A DNA stretch of 64,000 bases from Siphonobacter sp. BAB-5405 (GTDB lineage: Bacteria; Bacteroidota; Bacteroidia; Cytophagales; Spirosomataceae): NCBI RefSeq assembly GCF_002872335.1, contig NZ_NJAG01000001.1, forward strand, positions 186,001-250,000, given 5' to 3'. This document shows, piece by piece, positions 43,463-52,991 of the stretch. Position 1 is the first letter of the stretch. Each line of letters begins with the position of its first letter. A model generated the notes under the pieces. It worked only from the letters and a program-made list of their open reading frames with translations, searched no databases and was not told the origin of the DNA. The position numbers and the translations under genes were made by a program.

Positions 43463-46400
43463 ATGCGTCATATACTCCTAACCGCTTTGGGAGCTTTACT
43501 TCTGGCACAAAGTCCGGAATTGAAAGCCCAGCATTCCAACGAAACTTTACTGGTTCGTCAGCCTACGTTATCCAAAACGCACATTGCCTTTACGTACGGC
43601 GGTGATCTCTGGATTGCCAATCGGGATGGTTCGCAACCCCGCCGACTTACGGTTGCTCCTGGTACGGAAAGTGGCCCCTTGTTCTCTCCGGATGGACAAA
43701 CCATTGCCTTCACCGGCACGTACGACGGCAACGCCGACATCTATACCATTTCGATCAACGGCGGTGAACCCAAACGCGTAACCTGGCATCCCAGTGCGGA
43801 TGTAGTCCGTAGCTGGTCGCCCGATGGTAAACACCTGTTGTTCACGTCGACGGCCAATTCAACCACACCCCGTTATCCTAAATTGTTTACTGTATCGCTC
43901 AATGGAGAATTACCGCAGGAATTACCCATCATCATGAGCGGTAACTGGGCCAGCTACTCACCCGACGGTCAGACGATTGCGTATACAACCATTACGGATG
44001 CTTTCAACACCTGGAAACGCTACCGGGGCGGGATGACGACGCCCATTCGTCTGGTGAATACGAAAACGATGGATTCGGAACTGATTCCGCACGTGAATGC
44101 TTCCGACGTTCAGCCCGTGTGGATTGGTTCGAAAGTCTATTTTCTTTCGGATCGGAATCGAATCATGAACGTGTTTGAGTTTGATCGTTCGACCAAACAA
44201 GTCAAGCAAATCACGCATTACACGGATTATGATGTCAAAACGCTGACGGGCAACGGATCGGAACTGGTCTTTGAATACGCCGGACGTCTGCATACCCTGG
44301 AACCTGCTTCGGGTAAAGCCACACCCGTCCCCATCAGTATATCTCCCGAAATTCTGGCTCTACGACCCACCTGGAAAAACGTTTCCAACATGATTCGGAA
44401 TGCCAGTCTTTCGCCCAGCGGGGTACGCGTGGCAATCGAAGCACGCGGCGACATTTATACCGTTCCAGCGAAAAAAGGCGACTGGCGTAACCTGACGCAC
44501 AGCGATGGTACCCACGACCGCGACCCAATCTGGTCCCCCAAAGGAGACAAAATTGCTTACGTATCCGACGCTTCCGGCGAATACCAGCTGCATTTGGTGG
44601 ATCAGAAAGGCGAGAAAGAGCCGGAGGTTATTTCGCTGGGCGAGCCTTCCTTCTATCGCCTGACGGAGTTTTCGCCCGATGGCAAGAAAATCCTGTATCA
44701 GGACAAGAAGCTGAACTTGTGGTACATGGATCTGTCGGCGAAGAAACCCGTCAAAGTAGCGACGGACACCTACGGACCCAGCACCAATCTGGAGGGCCAT
44801 TTCTCGCCCGATGGCAAATGGATTGTATACTCCGAAAAGCAGGTCAATTACCTGAATACTGTTTTCCTGCACGAAATCGCAACGGGCAAAGCAACGGCCA
44901 TTACCGATGGCAAGAGTGATGCCGGTAATGCGGTATTCAGCCGGGATGGCAAATACGTATTCTTCACAGCCAGCACCAATACCGGTACAACCGTAAGCGG
45001 GCTGGACATGAGTGCCTACGATCGGCGGGTGACCAGTAATATGTACGTGGTGGTATTGAATGCGAAAGATCCTTCCCCTTTCGCTCCGGAATCGGACGAA
45101 GAGAAGGTTTCTGACTCGGAAAAAGGTAACGATGAGAAGAAAGCAGACGAGAAAAAGTCCGATAAAAAAGACGACAGTAAAAAAGATAAAAAGTCCGACG
45201 CCGCGAAGAAAGACGAGCCCAAGAAAGATGAGCCGACGCCGAAAGTCGTCGTGGATCTGGAGGGCATTGGCCAACGCATTCTGGCACTCCCTATTCCGGC
45301 GGCTGCTCTCGGTACTCTGGCCGTAGCCGATGGGGGTAAACTGTTCTACGTCAATTACGGCGACGCGGTAACGGCTCCATCCCTGAATCGATTTGATCTG
45401 AAGGAACGCAAGTCTGAACCCTTTCTGCCGGGTGTAGCTGGGTACACGCTCAGTGCCGATGGCAAAAAACTCCTGTATTTCTCGGGCAGTTCTAATGTAG
45501 GTATTGTAGACGTCGGTGGAAAAGTGAATCCGGGTGATGGCAAAGTAGACGCCAGCGGTTTACAGGCACTGGTTGATCCCCGCCACGAGTGGAAGCAGAT
45601 GATCGACGAATTCTGGCGGATTGAGCGGGATTATTTCTACGTACCCAACATGCACGGAGCCGACTGGAAAGGTGTGAAAGAGAAGTACGCGAAATTTCTG
45701 CCGTATGTCGCTCACCGTTCCGATCTTAATTATCTGATTGGTGAGATGATGGGTGAAATGGTTGTGGGACACAACTACGTATCCGGGGGTGATTTTCCGG
45801 AAGTAAAACCCATTCAGATTGGCTTACTGGGAGCTGATTACGAAACGGACAATGGCTATTACCGCTTCAAGAAAGTGTACAACGGTGAGAACTGGAATCC
45901 AAATCTGAAAGCTCCGCTAACCCAGCCGGGCGTTACGGTCAAGGCGGGTGAATACCTGATTGCCGTTAATGGTCGTCCGCTACGGGCTACGGATAACGTT
46001 TATAGCTTCTTCGAAAATCTGGTGGGCAAGCAGGTGGTACTGAAAGTCAACAGCAAACCCAGTGAATCCGGTGCCCGTACCGTAACGGTCGTTCCGATTG
46101 CGAACGAAACAGGCCTTCGTCAGATGGATTGGGTGGAAGGCAACCGCCGCAAAGTAGACGCGGCAACGGGTGGCAAAGTAGCCTACGTATACCTGCCGAA
46201 CACGGGTTCCGATGGATACACGTTCTTCAACCGCTACTATTACAGTCAGCTGGATAAAGACGCGGTCATTATCGATGAGCGTTTCAACGGCGGTGGTTTC
46301 GTGGCGGATTACATTATCGATATGTTGAATCGGCCGCTACTGAGCTACTGGAACGGTCGGGAAGGCAAATCCTTTACGTCACCCGCGGCTTCCATTTACG

Positions 46401-46780
46401 GTCCTAAGGTGATGATCGTTAATGAGTACGCGGGTTCGGGTGGTGATGCTTTACCGAATTTCTTCCGTCGCCGGAATCTGGGTACCATTATTGGTAAGCG
46501 TACCTGGGGTGGGCTCGTCGGTATTTCGGGCTATCCTTCGCTGATTGACGGTGGTTCGGTTACTTCGCCCAGCTTTGGTATCTACTCGCCCGACGGTAAA
46601 TGGGAAGTAGAAAACATCGGCGTAGCTCCGGATATTGAAGTCGAAATGACGCCAAAGGATACGCAGAATGGCAAAGATCCCCAACTGGAAAAAGCCATTG
46701 AAACCGTACTGGATCAACTCAAAAAGAATCCGGTGAAACGTCTGGAAGCTCCCGCTCCGGATAACCGGGCGAGAGATTAA
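43463..46780 (+). CDS. Tricorn-like protease: beta-propeller, PDZ and S41 peptidase
   Basis: 1105-aa exported protein with a signal peptide (LTALGALLLAQSPELKAQ). Two successive PD40/WD40-like propellers (about 20-330 and 330-545) carry repeated SPDG motifs. A highly charged Lys/Asp/Ser linker lies at about 545-600, then a C1-type domain, a PDZ domain near 800-870, and the S41/TSP catalytic domain near 890-1070, with the Ser of NEYAGSGGDALPN. Tricorn-family proteases degrade peptides passed through the propeller. The Lys-rich linker is not usual in archaeal tricorn. Terminator follows. Confidence 0.92.
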   Translation: MRHILLTALGALLLAQSPELKAQHSNETLLVRQPTLSKTHIAFTYGGDLWIANRDGSQPRRLTVAPGTESGPLFSPDGQTIAFTGTYDGNADIYTISINGGEPKRVTWHPSADVVRSWSPDGKHLLFTSTANSTTPRYPKLFTVSLNGELPQELPIIMSGNWASYSPDGQTIAYTTITDAFNTWKRYRGGMTTPIRLVNTKTMDSELIPHVNASDVQPVWIGSKVYFLSDRNRIMNVFEFDRSTKQVKQITHYTDYDVKTLTGNGSELVFEYAGRLHTLEPASGKATPVPISISPEILALRPTWKNVSNMIRNASLSPSGVRVAIEARGDIYTVPAKKGDWRNLTHSDGTHDRDPIWSPKGDKIAYVSDASGEYQLHLVDQKGEKEPEVISLGEPSFYRLTEFSPDGKKILYQDKKLNLWYMDLSAKKPVKVATDTYGPSTNLEGHFSPDGKWIVYSEKQVNYLNTVFLHEIATGKATAITDGKSDAGNAVFSRDGKYVFFTASTNTGTTVSGLDMSAYDRRVTSNMYVVVLNAKDPSPFAPESDEEKVSDSEKGNDEKKADEKKSDKKDDSKKDKKSDAAKKDEPKKDEPTPKVVVDLEGIGQRILALPIPAAALGTLAVADGGKLFYVNYGDAVTAPSLNRFDLKERKSEPFLPGVAGYTLSADGKKLLYFSGSSNVGIVDVGGKVNPGDGKVDASGLQALVDPRHEWKQMIDEFWRIERDYFYVPNMHGADWKGVKEKYAKFLPYVAHRSDLNYLIGEMMGEMVVGHNYVSGGDFPEVKPIQIGLLGADYETDNGYYRFKKVYNGENWNPNLKAPLTQPGVTVKAGEYLIAVNGRPLRATDNVYSFFENLVGKQVVLKVNSKPSESGARTVTVVPIANETGLRQMDWVEGNRRKVDAATGGKVAYVYLPNTGSDGYTFFNRYYYSQLDKDAVIIDERFNGGGFVADYIIDMLNRPLLSYWNGREGKSFTSPAASIYGPKVMIVNEYAGSGGDALPNFFRRRNLGTIIGKRTWGGLVGISGYPSLIDGGSVTSPSFGIYSPDGKWEVENIGVAPDIEVEMTPKDTQNGKDPQLEKAIETVLDQLKKNPVKRLEAPAPDNRARD

Positions 46781-46802
46781 TACTGATTATTGGTTTTCAT
46801 TT

Positions 46803-46838
46803 AAAGGAAAGGCTCACCGAGTGGTGAGCCTTTCCTTT
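46803..46838 (+). terminator. Terminator of the tricorn-like protease
   Basis: Perfect 16-bp stem AAAGGAAAGGCTCACC / GGTGAGCCTTTCCTTT with a GAGT loop and a T run, about 20 bp after the stop. Confidence 0.9.
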
Positions 46839-46947
46839 TTTGCTGAACTGCTTACTGCCAACGATTTAGTAGGAATGTAGTATCGCCCCACCCTTTTCCC
46901 CTATCTTAGCTCAGCAAACCATTACCTCTTGATAAACCTATCGTATC

Positions 46948-48129
46948 GTGTCTGTTACTACTACTACCTTTCCCAAAGGCCGACTCCTGTCGATGGATGC
47001 GTACCGCGGCTTTGTGATGTTTTTGATGATGGCGGAAGTGCTACAGCTGGGTCGCGTCGCTGAAAACTTTCCTGAAAGTACATTCTGGCAGTTTCTGGCG
47101 TATCACCAAAGTCACGCGGAATGGCTGGGCTGCTCGCTTCATGATCTCATCCAGCCTTCGTTTTCGTTTCTGGTGGGCGTGGCTCTGCCTTATTCCCTGG
47201 CCAGTCGTATCAGCAAGAGCGAACCTTTTGGACTTCAGTTTGCCCATACGCTGCGTCGCTCGCTGATTTTAATCCTACTGGGGATTTTCCTGCGATCCAT
47301 TGGCCGTTCACAAACCAACTTTACGTTCGAAGATACACTAACCCAAATTGGTCTGGGGTATCCCTTGCTCTTCCTGATTGCTCAACGCTCGTTCCGTACG
47401 GGATGGATTGCTTTGGGGGTGATTTTAGTAGGGTACTGGCTGGCGTTTGTGCTGTACCCCGTTCCAGCCATGGCTCCCGAACGTGTCGGCGTACCCGCTG
47501 ACTGGCCGTATCATTTTACCGGCATTGCCGCTCATTTCAATAAGAATACTAATCTGGCCTGGGCCTTCGATACCTGGTTTCTTAACCTGTTTCCCCGCGA
47601 AGAACCTTTCCTTTACAACGAGGGCGGCTATGCCACCCTGAGCTTTATACCAACGCTGGCCACTATGGTACTCGGACTACAGGCGGGTCGCTGGGTACGG
47701 GCTCAGTCGGCGGGCTTATTCAAACGCTTTCTGATTGTGGGCGTAGCCGGATTACTACTCGGTAGCCTGTTATCAGTAAGCGGCCTTTGCCCCTCCGTCA
47801 AACGCATCTGGACGCCCTCCTGGGTGCTTTTCAGCGGGGGCTGGTGCTTTTTGTTACTGGCGTTATTTTACTTCTTGATTGACATTCGGAAATGGCAACG
47901 CTGGAGTTTCCCCTTACTGGTTATTGGCGTAAATTCCATTGCCGCCTACTGCATGGCTCATTTGTTTGAACCATTCATTGCAGAATCCTTTCGTACGCAT
48001 TTCGGGCCAAACGTGTATGAGTTTTTAGGCGAACCCTACGCACCTATCCTACGTGGCCTGATCGTATTGCTGTGTTACTGGCTGATTTTGTACTGGATGT
48101 ATCAGAAGAAATTATTCATCCGAATCTGA
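46948..48129 (+). CDS. HGSNAT/NagX-like membrane acyltransferase (DUF5009 type)
   Basis: 393-aa inner-membrane protein with about ten helices. The N-terminal [17 protein letters not shown] and [19 protein letters not shown] match the heparan-alpha-glucosaminide N-acetyltransferase/NagX-related family, whose members may acetylate sugars across the membrane. [15 protein letters not shown] near the end is also typical. The start is GTG at 46948; an ATG at 46993 (MDAYRGF) is an alternative. Possibly linked to glycan turnover; no sugar genes are adjacent. Confidence 0.85.
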   Translation: MSVTTTTFPKGRLLSMDAYRGFVMFLMMAEVLQLGRVAENFPESTFWQFLAYHQSHAEWLGCSLHDLIQPSFSFLVGVALPYSLASRISKSEPFGLQFAHTLRRSLILILLGIFLRSIGRSQTNFTFEDTLTQIGLGYPLLFLIAQRSFRTGWIALGVILVGYWLAFVLYPVPAMAPERVGVPADWPYHFTGIAAHFNKNTNLAWAFDTWFLNLFPREEPFLYNEGGYATLSFIPTLATMVLGLQAGRWVRAQSAGLFKRFLIVGVAGLLLGSLLSVSGLCPSVKRIWTPSWVLFSGGWCFLLLALFYFLIDIRKWQRWSFPLLVIGVNSIAAYCMAHLFEPFIAESFRTHFGPNVYEFLGEPYAPILRGLIVLLCYWLILYWMYQKKLFIRI

Positions 48130-48178
48130 ATGCGTCGTTGTAAGGTACTGGGCAGCGACTTTTCCAGCGTATCCCTTT

Positions 48179-48853
48179 TCACACTTCCAAAATTAATGCA
48201 ATAGCTCCCGAAGAAAGGGCCTCAAACTCAACCGCTCCCGTATTTTTCAGCGATAATCCATCCCGACTTTCCAGGAGTCGATCCTGCATTTCAAAGGCCC
48301 CTTCAATGATAAAAATAAATACGCCTTTGGCTGGATTATTGAGCGTATACTGACCTTCCGCCCGCCCGTCGTATTGCCCGACGTAATACGGTTGATCCTG
48401 ACTAATGGGTATCAGCTGATTGCCTGGACTCAACTCGAACGACTGGCTGGTAAGACGATACGCATCCGTTTCCTGATGAATCCAGATTTGCAGGAAATTG
48501 ATCAATTCCTCCTCATACGGATTGGCAATTTCGTACGAAAGCGTATCGGGAGTGGTTACCTCCAACGTTTGCCCAGCGGCAACAAACGTATGCCCCCCCA
48601 TTCCGTCGGTGTACTCGATGCCACCCACCAGTGGTAGAATGAGTACGCGGGTATTTCCCTCAGCCTGCATACGCAGACGAGCTCCAGCTTGTAGCGTATC
48701 GTCGTTGAATACCCGTAAGTCACCAAACGGCTGCCGACCTTCCACCTGATACAATCCGAAGTTGAATACCTGCCAGCTTCGCAACCAGTCCAATTCCGTT
48801 AGCCCCCGCTGATTAGCCAGGTAGATCTGAGCTTCTACCGAGTCCTGTTTCAT
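48179..48853 (-). CDS. Pirin-like bicupin protein
   Basis: 224-aa cupin protein of the pirin/YhaK type. FGDLRVFNDDTLQAG near 43-58 is the pirin-type N-terminal cupin; the usual metal-binding His cluster (HPH) is not seen in the normal place, so enzymatic quercetinase activity is doubtful. The second cupin (YTLNNPAKGVFIFIIEGAFEM) covers the C-terminal half. Six bases separate it from the upstream gene, suggesting an operon. Confidence 0.75.
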   Translation of the reverse strand: MKQDSVEAQIYLANQRGLTELDWLRSWQVFNFGLYQVEGRQPFGDLRVFNDDTLQAGARLRMQAEGNTRVLILPLVGGIEYTDGMGGHTFVAAGQTLEVTTPDTLSYEIANPYEEELINFLQIWIHQETDAYRLTSQSFELSPGNQLIPISQDQPYYVGQYDGRAEGQYTLNNPAKGVFIFIIEGAFEMQDRLLESRDGLSLKNTGAVEFEALSSGAIALILEV

Positions 48854-48859
48854 TCCTTG

Positions 48860-49357
48860 TTATTGAATCGAATGAATATTTAAAAGGGGTTGCAGCGGGA
48901 TTAGCTCCTTTTCTACGTCCTGACCAGCCCATAAAGCCGCCAACTGATCGCCATAGGCAACAAGCAGATGGGTTCCTACTACATCAATCCAGGTGAGCGG
49001 TTCGCTGTAAAAATCAATCACAACGGCGTGCTCTTGCTTTTGTTCCACGTGAGCATTCAGGATTTCGGACTTGAATTCCCGAAAGGGAAGCGTCCGCTGG
49101 CCGGCGGTATTTACCACGTCAGGCACGTATCCCTGCAGTTGTTCGATATAGTCCATGATTACCGTACTTACCAGCTCCTGATCGGCCTGTGGCTCTGCCG
49201 CCAGCACCTGCGTCTGGTAACGTTGCGACGACTGGTGGTATTCAAGCTTCTCAAAACGTTCCTGATACGTCTCCTCAAATACCTGCCGTTCCCAGGCAGC
49301 GGTCGAGGCTGCCGTAATTACCTTACGGTACCTCAGTCGAATCATGCTTTTTCTCAT
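48860..49357 (-). CDS. Hypothetical protein upstream of the pirin-like gene
   Basis: 165-aa soluble protein I do not recognise. Helical N-terminal half (basic start MRKSMIRLRYRK, then Glu/Gln-rich) and a strand-rich C-terminal half (HAVVIDFYSEPLTWIDVVGTHLLVAYG). No signal peptide. Ends six bases before the pirin-like start, so probably co-transcribed. Confidence 0.6.
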   Translation of the reverse strand: MRKSMIRLRYRKVITAASTAAWERQVFEETYQERFEKLEYHQSSQRYQTQVLAAEPQADQELVSTVIMDYIEQLQGYVPDVVNTAGQRTLPFREFKSEILNAHVEQKQEHAVVIDFYSEPLTWIDVVGTHLLVAYGDQLAALWAGQDVEKELIPLQPLLNIHSIQ

Positions 49358-49476
49358 AGTTATTAAAACGTAGATTTATGTACGTCGTATTAATCTGCAT
49401 TGAAATTCATCCAAACGTACCCGATCTTTTTGCATCGCCGTTTTCTTCTGGCAAAGCAACAATCCAGATACTGGCG

Positions 49477-49512
49477 ATCCGGCTACCCTCGATGATCGAG
49501 GGATAGCCGGAT
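49477..49512 (-). other. Near-perfect 17-bp hairpin after the dioxygenase gene
   Basis: ATCCGGCTACCCTCGAT (49477-49493) pairs with ATCGAGGG (49495-49502) and TAGCCGGAT (49504-49512), with one bulged A. It sits 30 bp beyond the minus-strand dioxygenase stop. It lacks a U tract on that side, so it is a weak terminator or a REP-like sequence. Confidence 0.5.
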
Positions 49513-49542
49513 ACAAAAATTCTTTCCTTGATCTCGTATGCC

Positions 49543-50259
49543 TTAAGCACTCACCACAATCGTGTGGGTGAGTACGTATCCCGCCGCCACACTACCGGTT
49601 ACGGTAGCAAGTTCGGTAGCGATGGAGTCAGCGAATACGTTGTCCCGAGCGTTGCTGGTATCCTGCTTACCACGGGTATACAGGTTCGTGGCCGTGGTAT
49701 AGACGGTGTTCGACACATCTTCGGGGAACGCAATCTGGGTAACCAGCAACGATTTTCCGCTCGAGTTATAGATGTGTACGTGAATGTGCGGAGCCCGGCC
49801 GGAGTACCAGCCCGGGAAAATCGAGGTAAAGGTAATTAATCCGTTCGCATCGGTCGTTTGCCGTCCCCTCAAAAAGTGCACGGAAGTGAAGTTACTACTT
49901 TGCATCCCCGTTCCGCCGTATTCCGAGTAATTACCGTCCTTGTCGCAGTGCCAGATATCTACTAAGGCTCCCGCTAACGCTCCACACGCATTATTTTTAT
50001 TCTGAATGTTGATTTTAATCGTAAAGGGCACCCCCGTACGGTCCGAACGAATGTCCGTGATAACCAGTGAGCTGGGCGATTTCGTAGGGAATGGACCTTC
50101 GGTTTCTGAAGGCGTTGCCGTACAGCTACCCGACCCCGTTTCGGTACCACTTTCCGGTGTTGTACTATCTTCATCCTTTTTGCAGCTACCCAACAGGGGA
50201 GCTATGGCCATGTATCCTAATGCAGAAAATCCTCGTTTCAAAAAGTCTTTACGTTCCAT
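49543..50259 (-). CDS. Intradiol ring-cleavage dioxygenase-like lipoprotein
   Basis: 238-aa exported protein. The start at 50259 (MERKDFLKRGFSALGYMAIA) gives a lipoprotein signal with the Cys in LLGSCKKDED. The rest is the protocatechuate/catechol dioxygenase fold: DIWHCDKDGNYSEYGG and GWYSGRAPHIHVHIYN supply candidate Fe(III) ligands (Tyr, Tyr, His, His). Extracytoplasmic lipoproteins of this family are common in Bacteroidota and their substrates are mostly unknown. Confidence 0.87.
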   Translation of the reverse strand: MERKDFLKRGFSALGYMAIAPLLGSCKKDEDSTTPESGTETGSGSCTATPSETEGPFPTKSPSSLVITDIRSDRTGVPFTIKINIQNKNNACGALAGALVDIWHCDKDGNYSEYGGTGMQSSNFTSVHFLRGRQTTDANGLITFTSIFPGWYSGRAPHIHVHIYNSSGKSLLVTQIAFPEDVSNTVYTTATNLYTRGKQDTSNARDNVFADSIATELATVTGSVAAGYVLTHTIVVSA

Positions 50260-50405
50260 CGTCGGTTTGTATTGGAGTGTTCGATAATGAATACGCAGGC
50301 AACGAATCCTGCGTTGCAAGGCCTTTCAACTTTGAGGGAACTGCGGGGATTCCGTAGGTTTGTATACGATTTACTTTTCTAACTATTTTCTGGCTTTCTA
50401 AACCT

Positions 50406-51446
50406 ATGCAACCAACCCTTGATCTGGCTCCGATTACCCGTCACCTGCGGGCCATGTACGGTTCGCGACTGCTCGTAGCCGCCGTGAATCACCTGAGTGT
50501 ATTCGAACATTTTGAACAGGGACCGCTTTCTTTTACGGAATTACAAACCCGGCTTCAACTCAGCGAGCGTCCCGCTCACGTCCTTATTCCGAGCCTTTGT
50601 GCGATGGAAGTTCTCACGCAAACGGCCGAAGGCAAACTCTATCCGTCGGAACTGGGCCAGTACCTGTCCCGAAAAACACCGCAAAATCTGATTGGTTACG
50701 TGGGTCTGGAAAAAGAGGACCCGGGTGTACTGGAAATGGTGACGCGTCTGCAAAACGATGGCCCGCTGGATGCCTCTGAAGGCTTTTCGTACGTCATGGA
50801 TGCCGACGCTCCATCGCCCATGGATGAACCCGAAACGGCCCGGCTGTTCACGCTAGGCTTGGCCGGACGGGCTCGTAAACTTTCCCCGATCGTGGCCGAA
50901 CACCTCCCCCGCATCGAAGGTCATCTCCTTGACGTAGCCGGTGGTACGGGCTTCTACACGTACGAATGGCTACACCGCAATCCCTCAGCAACGGCTACGC
51001 TTTTTGACCGACCCCAGGTACTGGAAGTAGCCAGAGAACTGCTGGAAGAATTCATTGCTCATACGGGTGATCAGACGATCCGCACCCGTATCCAGTTTCA
51101 GGCGGGCGATATGCTGACGGATGTTTTACCCCAAACGGATCTATTACTGGCCGCGAGTCTTTTTCACGACTGGCCGACGCAAACGTGTCAGGAACTGGCT
51201 CAACGCTTTGCGACGGCCCTTCGCCCCGGTGGTGAATTGTGGGTACACGATACGTTTTTGAACGACACGCTCGATGGCCCCAAGCCCGCTACCGACTACG
51301 GAGCCGCGTTGTTCTGGGGTACCAAGGGTCGCATTTATAGCCGACAGGAACACCGCAACTGGTTTGAGCAGGCCGGGTTACAGCCCTTACCAACGCAGAT
51401 TCCTACCCAGATGGAATATGGCCTGATCGCTGCCCGAAAGGCTTAA
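50406..51446 (+). CDS. SAM-dependent O-methyltransferase (acetylserotonin-type)
   Basis: 346-aa cytosolic enzyme of the O-methyltransferase_2 family. The N-terminal winged-helix dimerisation domain is at about 10-95 (LSVFEHFEQGPLSFTELQTRL), and the Rossmann methyltransferase at about 150-340 with LLDVAGGTGFYTYEWL (motif I), ATLFDRPQVLE and ASLFHDWP (catalytic His candidate). Members methylate hydroxyl groups of aromatic or polyketide compounds. No biosynthetic cluster is adjacent, so the substrate is open. Confidence 0.9.
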   Translation: MQPTLDLAPITRHLRAMYGSRLLVAAVNHLSVFEHFEQGPLSFTELQTRLQLSERPAHVLIPSLCAMEVLTQTAEGKLYPSELGQYLSRKTPQNLIGYVGLEKEDPGVLEMVTRLQNDGPLDASEGFSYVMDADAPSPMDEPETARLFTLGLAGRARKLSPIVAEHLPRIEGHLLDVAGGTGFYTYEWLHRNPSATATLFDRPQVLEVARELLEEFIAHTGDQTIRTRIQFQAGDMLTDVLPQTDLLLAASLFHDWPTQTCQELAQRFATALRPGGELWVHDTFLNDTLDGPKPATDYGAALFWGTKGRIYSRQEHRNWFEQAGLQPLPTQIPTQMEYGLIAARKA

Positions 51447-51460
51447 TGGGCTTGCCTGTA

Positions 51461-51492
51461 TCTTCCCGAAAGCGTAAGATCTTTCGGGAAGA
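51461..51492. terminator. Bidirectional terminator
   Basis: 12-bp perfect stem TCTTCCCGAAAG / CTTTCGGGAAGA with an 8-nt loop, between the convergent methyltransferase and OBAP genes. Confidence 0.7.
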
Positions 51493-51505
51493 TTACAAAT
51501 TATGA

Positions 51506-52270
51506 CTAGTTCAGATGGTGATGGGATAGTACACCCTTGTAGTCATCCGTTACCTTCAACTGACGGATTTCGCCTTTTTCCCAGGCATTCGCTCCCGCCT
51601 GAATAGCGGGCGTAGGAATATCCGCCCGGTTCTCTTTCTTTTCAGCCGTTGAAATACCAAAACGTTTGTCGCGGGCCGCTACTAAACTATCCTGCAACTG
51701 CCCCTCCTGCGTGAATCCCATCATCACCATCGGATGCCCCATCGGCAATACCAGATCTTTGTCGGTATGCCAGGTGTGGAACGTCTTGCCGTAGGTACTC
51801 ACCAGTTTTTCCATGAGTTCGTGTTCGGCTACTTCCGGAATGCCCGGGGCAATGAGCGTACCTGATTTTACTTCGTGGTGGTGACTGTGCCAGAGCTTAC
51901 GCTCGTCGGCGGGAAGGGTTTTAAAGACCTGCTCGGAGACAATATATTCCACCCCCATAATCTTCGCATCGGCTCCGTTTCCGTCGAAAATGACGCATTG
52001 AATACAGTCATTGTTGATTTGCCGACAGTAGTGGTGAGCTTCCATTTGTCCCTTCATGTCCCCGTTGTAAAAATGAAATCCATCTAGATACATGTCCAGA
52101 GCCTTCAGGGGACGTTTGTTTTGCAGAAGATCGGCTCCGGCTTCAAGCACTTTGTCTTTGGTCGTTTTCTCCTTGCCCGGCGTCTCCACATTGGAAGGAG
52201 TATTCTTACCTCCGCAAGCCAGCAGCAGGGCGGACAAAACCAGCACAGGGATACAGGAATGAACATTCAT
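51506..52270 (-). CDS. OBAP/DUF1264 family lipoprotein
   Basis: 254-aa protein with a lipoprotein signal (VLVLSALLLACGGKN, Cys at about 19). The rest is a DUF1264 (oil-body-associated protein) domain: HHYCRQINNDCIQCVIFDG, GVEYIVSEQVFKTLP, LWHSHHHEVKSGTLIAPG, and YGKTFHTWHTDK. The several His residues suggest a metal-binding site. In plants the family coats oil bodies; bacterial function is unknown. Confidence 0.87.
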   Translation of the reverse strand: MNVHSCIPVLVLSALLLACGGKNTPSNVETPGKEKTTKDKVLEAGADLLQNKRPLKALDMYLDGFHFYNGDMKGQMEAHHYCRQINNDCIQCVIFDGNGADAKIMGVEYIVSEQVFKTLPADERKLWHSHHHEVKSGTLIAPGIPEVAEHELMEKLVSTYGKTFHTWHTDKDLVLPMGHPMVMMGFTQEGQLQDSLVAARDKRFGISTAEKKENRADIPTPAIQAGANAWEKGEIRQLKVTDDYKGVLSHHHLN

Positions 52271-52469
52271 AAGATCGATCGGTTGTGTTACGTGGAAGCA
52301 CCGAACGCCAAAAAAATTATTCCCTGATAATCAGTAACTTATTATCTTAAATCAAGAAGATGAAGTTTTTTCTTAACTAAAAGTACACGGACAGGTAAGG
52401 TTTAATGATGATTTATTTTTTTGCTGTGATAGGGATGTCTTTCGTCCCGCTGAGACAGCTGATCTTTTA

Positions 52470-52589
52470 GTCCATATCGCGAACGCCACTCACTTCCTCT
52501 TGCTCCAGGCCACCGCCTTGCTGAGGAAGCCACCATGGAATGGCCCCCATGGAATGGAAGGTGGCTTTTCGCGATAGGACGGGGCCTGG
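52470..52589. repeat. Nested palindromic element
   Basis: Outer arms GTCC-a-TATCGCGA (52470-52482) and TCGCGATAGGAC (52569-52580); inner arms AAGCCACC (52527-52534) and GGTGGCTT (52560-52567); a further pair CCAGGCC (52505-52511) and GGCCTGG (52583-52589) crosses the outer stem. Short direct repeat CCATGGAATGG twice in the inner loop. Confidence 0.6.
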
Positions 52590-52687
52590 TTTTAAGTCGA
52601 CCATGAAGGTATTCGACTGTAGTTTAACAACTGTAAACCAACAACTGATAAATTGTTAGAAGATGATAAAACCTCTCCCGCTGGTAA

Positions 52688-52852
52688 GCTAGCCATTACA
52701 TAGGGCAACTGAACGACCTTCGACAGCAGCAATGCGGTGAACTAAAGCAGGCGGTCGCCTACATGGAATGGTTAGGCGTGGAGAGGTCCAGCCTGGAAGG
52801 CTTAGGTGCTACTAGTCAGCCTTGTATACGAGTCCAAACTCAGTCTAGGTAA
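52688..52852 (+). pseudogene. Possible transposase OrfA remnant
   Basis: A stop-to-stop frame of about 54 codons reading ...LNDLRQQQCGELKQAVAYMEWL... which resembles the coiled-coil end of an IS3-type OrfA. No start codon, helix-turn-helix, OrfB or terminal repeats remain. Weak; could be chance. Confidence 0.25.
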
Positions 52853-52991
52853 ATTACGGAACTCTAAAAGAGCAACACTTTCTTTGCCATGGAGTAGAAA
52901 TACGCTACTAGCCAACTATACCTGTGGAACGAAATTCATTTTATTCCAGAAAATACAACGTTACTCCTCCTATCATTAACTACAAACCCTA

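Larger units (their letters stand above)
52271..52991. other. 721-bp gap with a nested palindrome and a possible transposase scrap
   Basis: No intact gene. The left part is AT-rich; the right part holds the structured element at 52470-52589 and a short stop-bounded frame at 52688-52852. The composition of the right part differs from flanking coding DNA and looks like the trace of a lost mobile element. Confidence 0.5.

Noticed and set aside
44360-45274. 304-aa open frame antisense to the tricorn-like protease
   Set aside because: Low-complexity Phe/Leu-rich product that mirrors the Lys/Asp-rich linker; no domain. The sense gene is certain.
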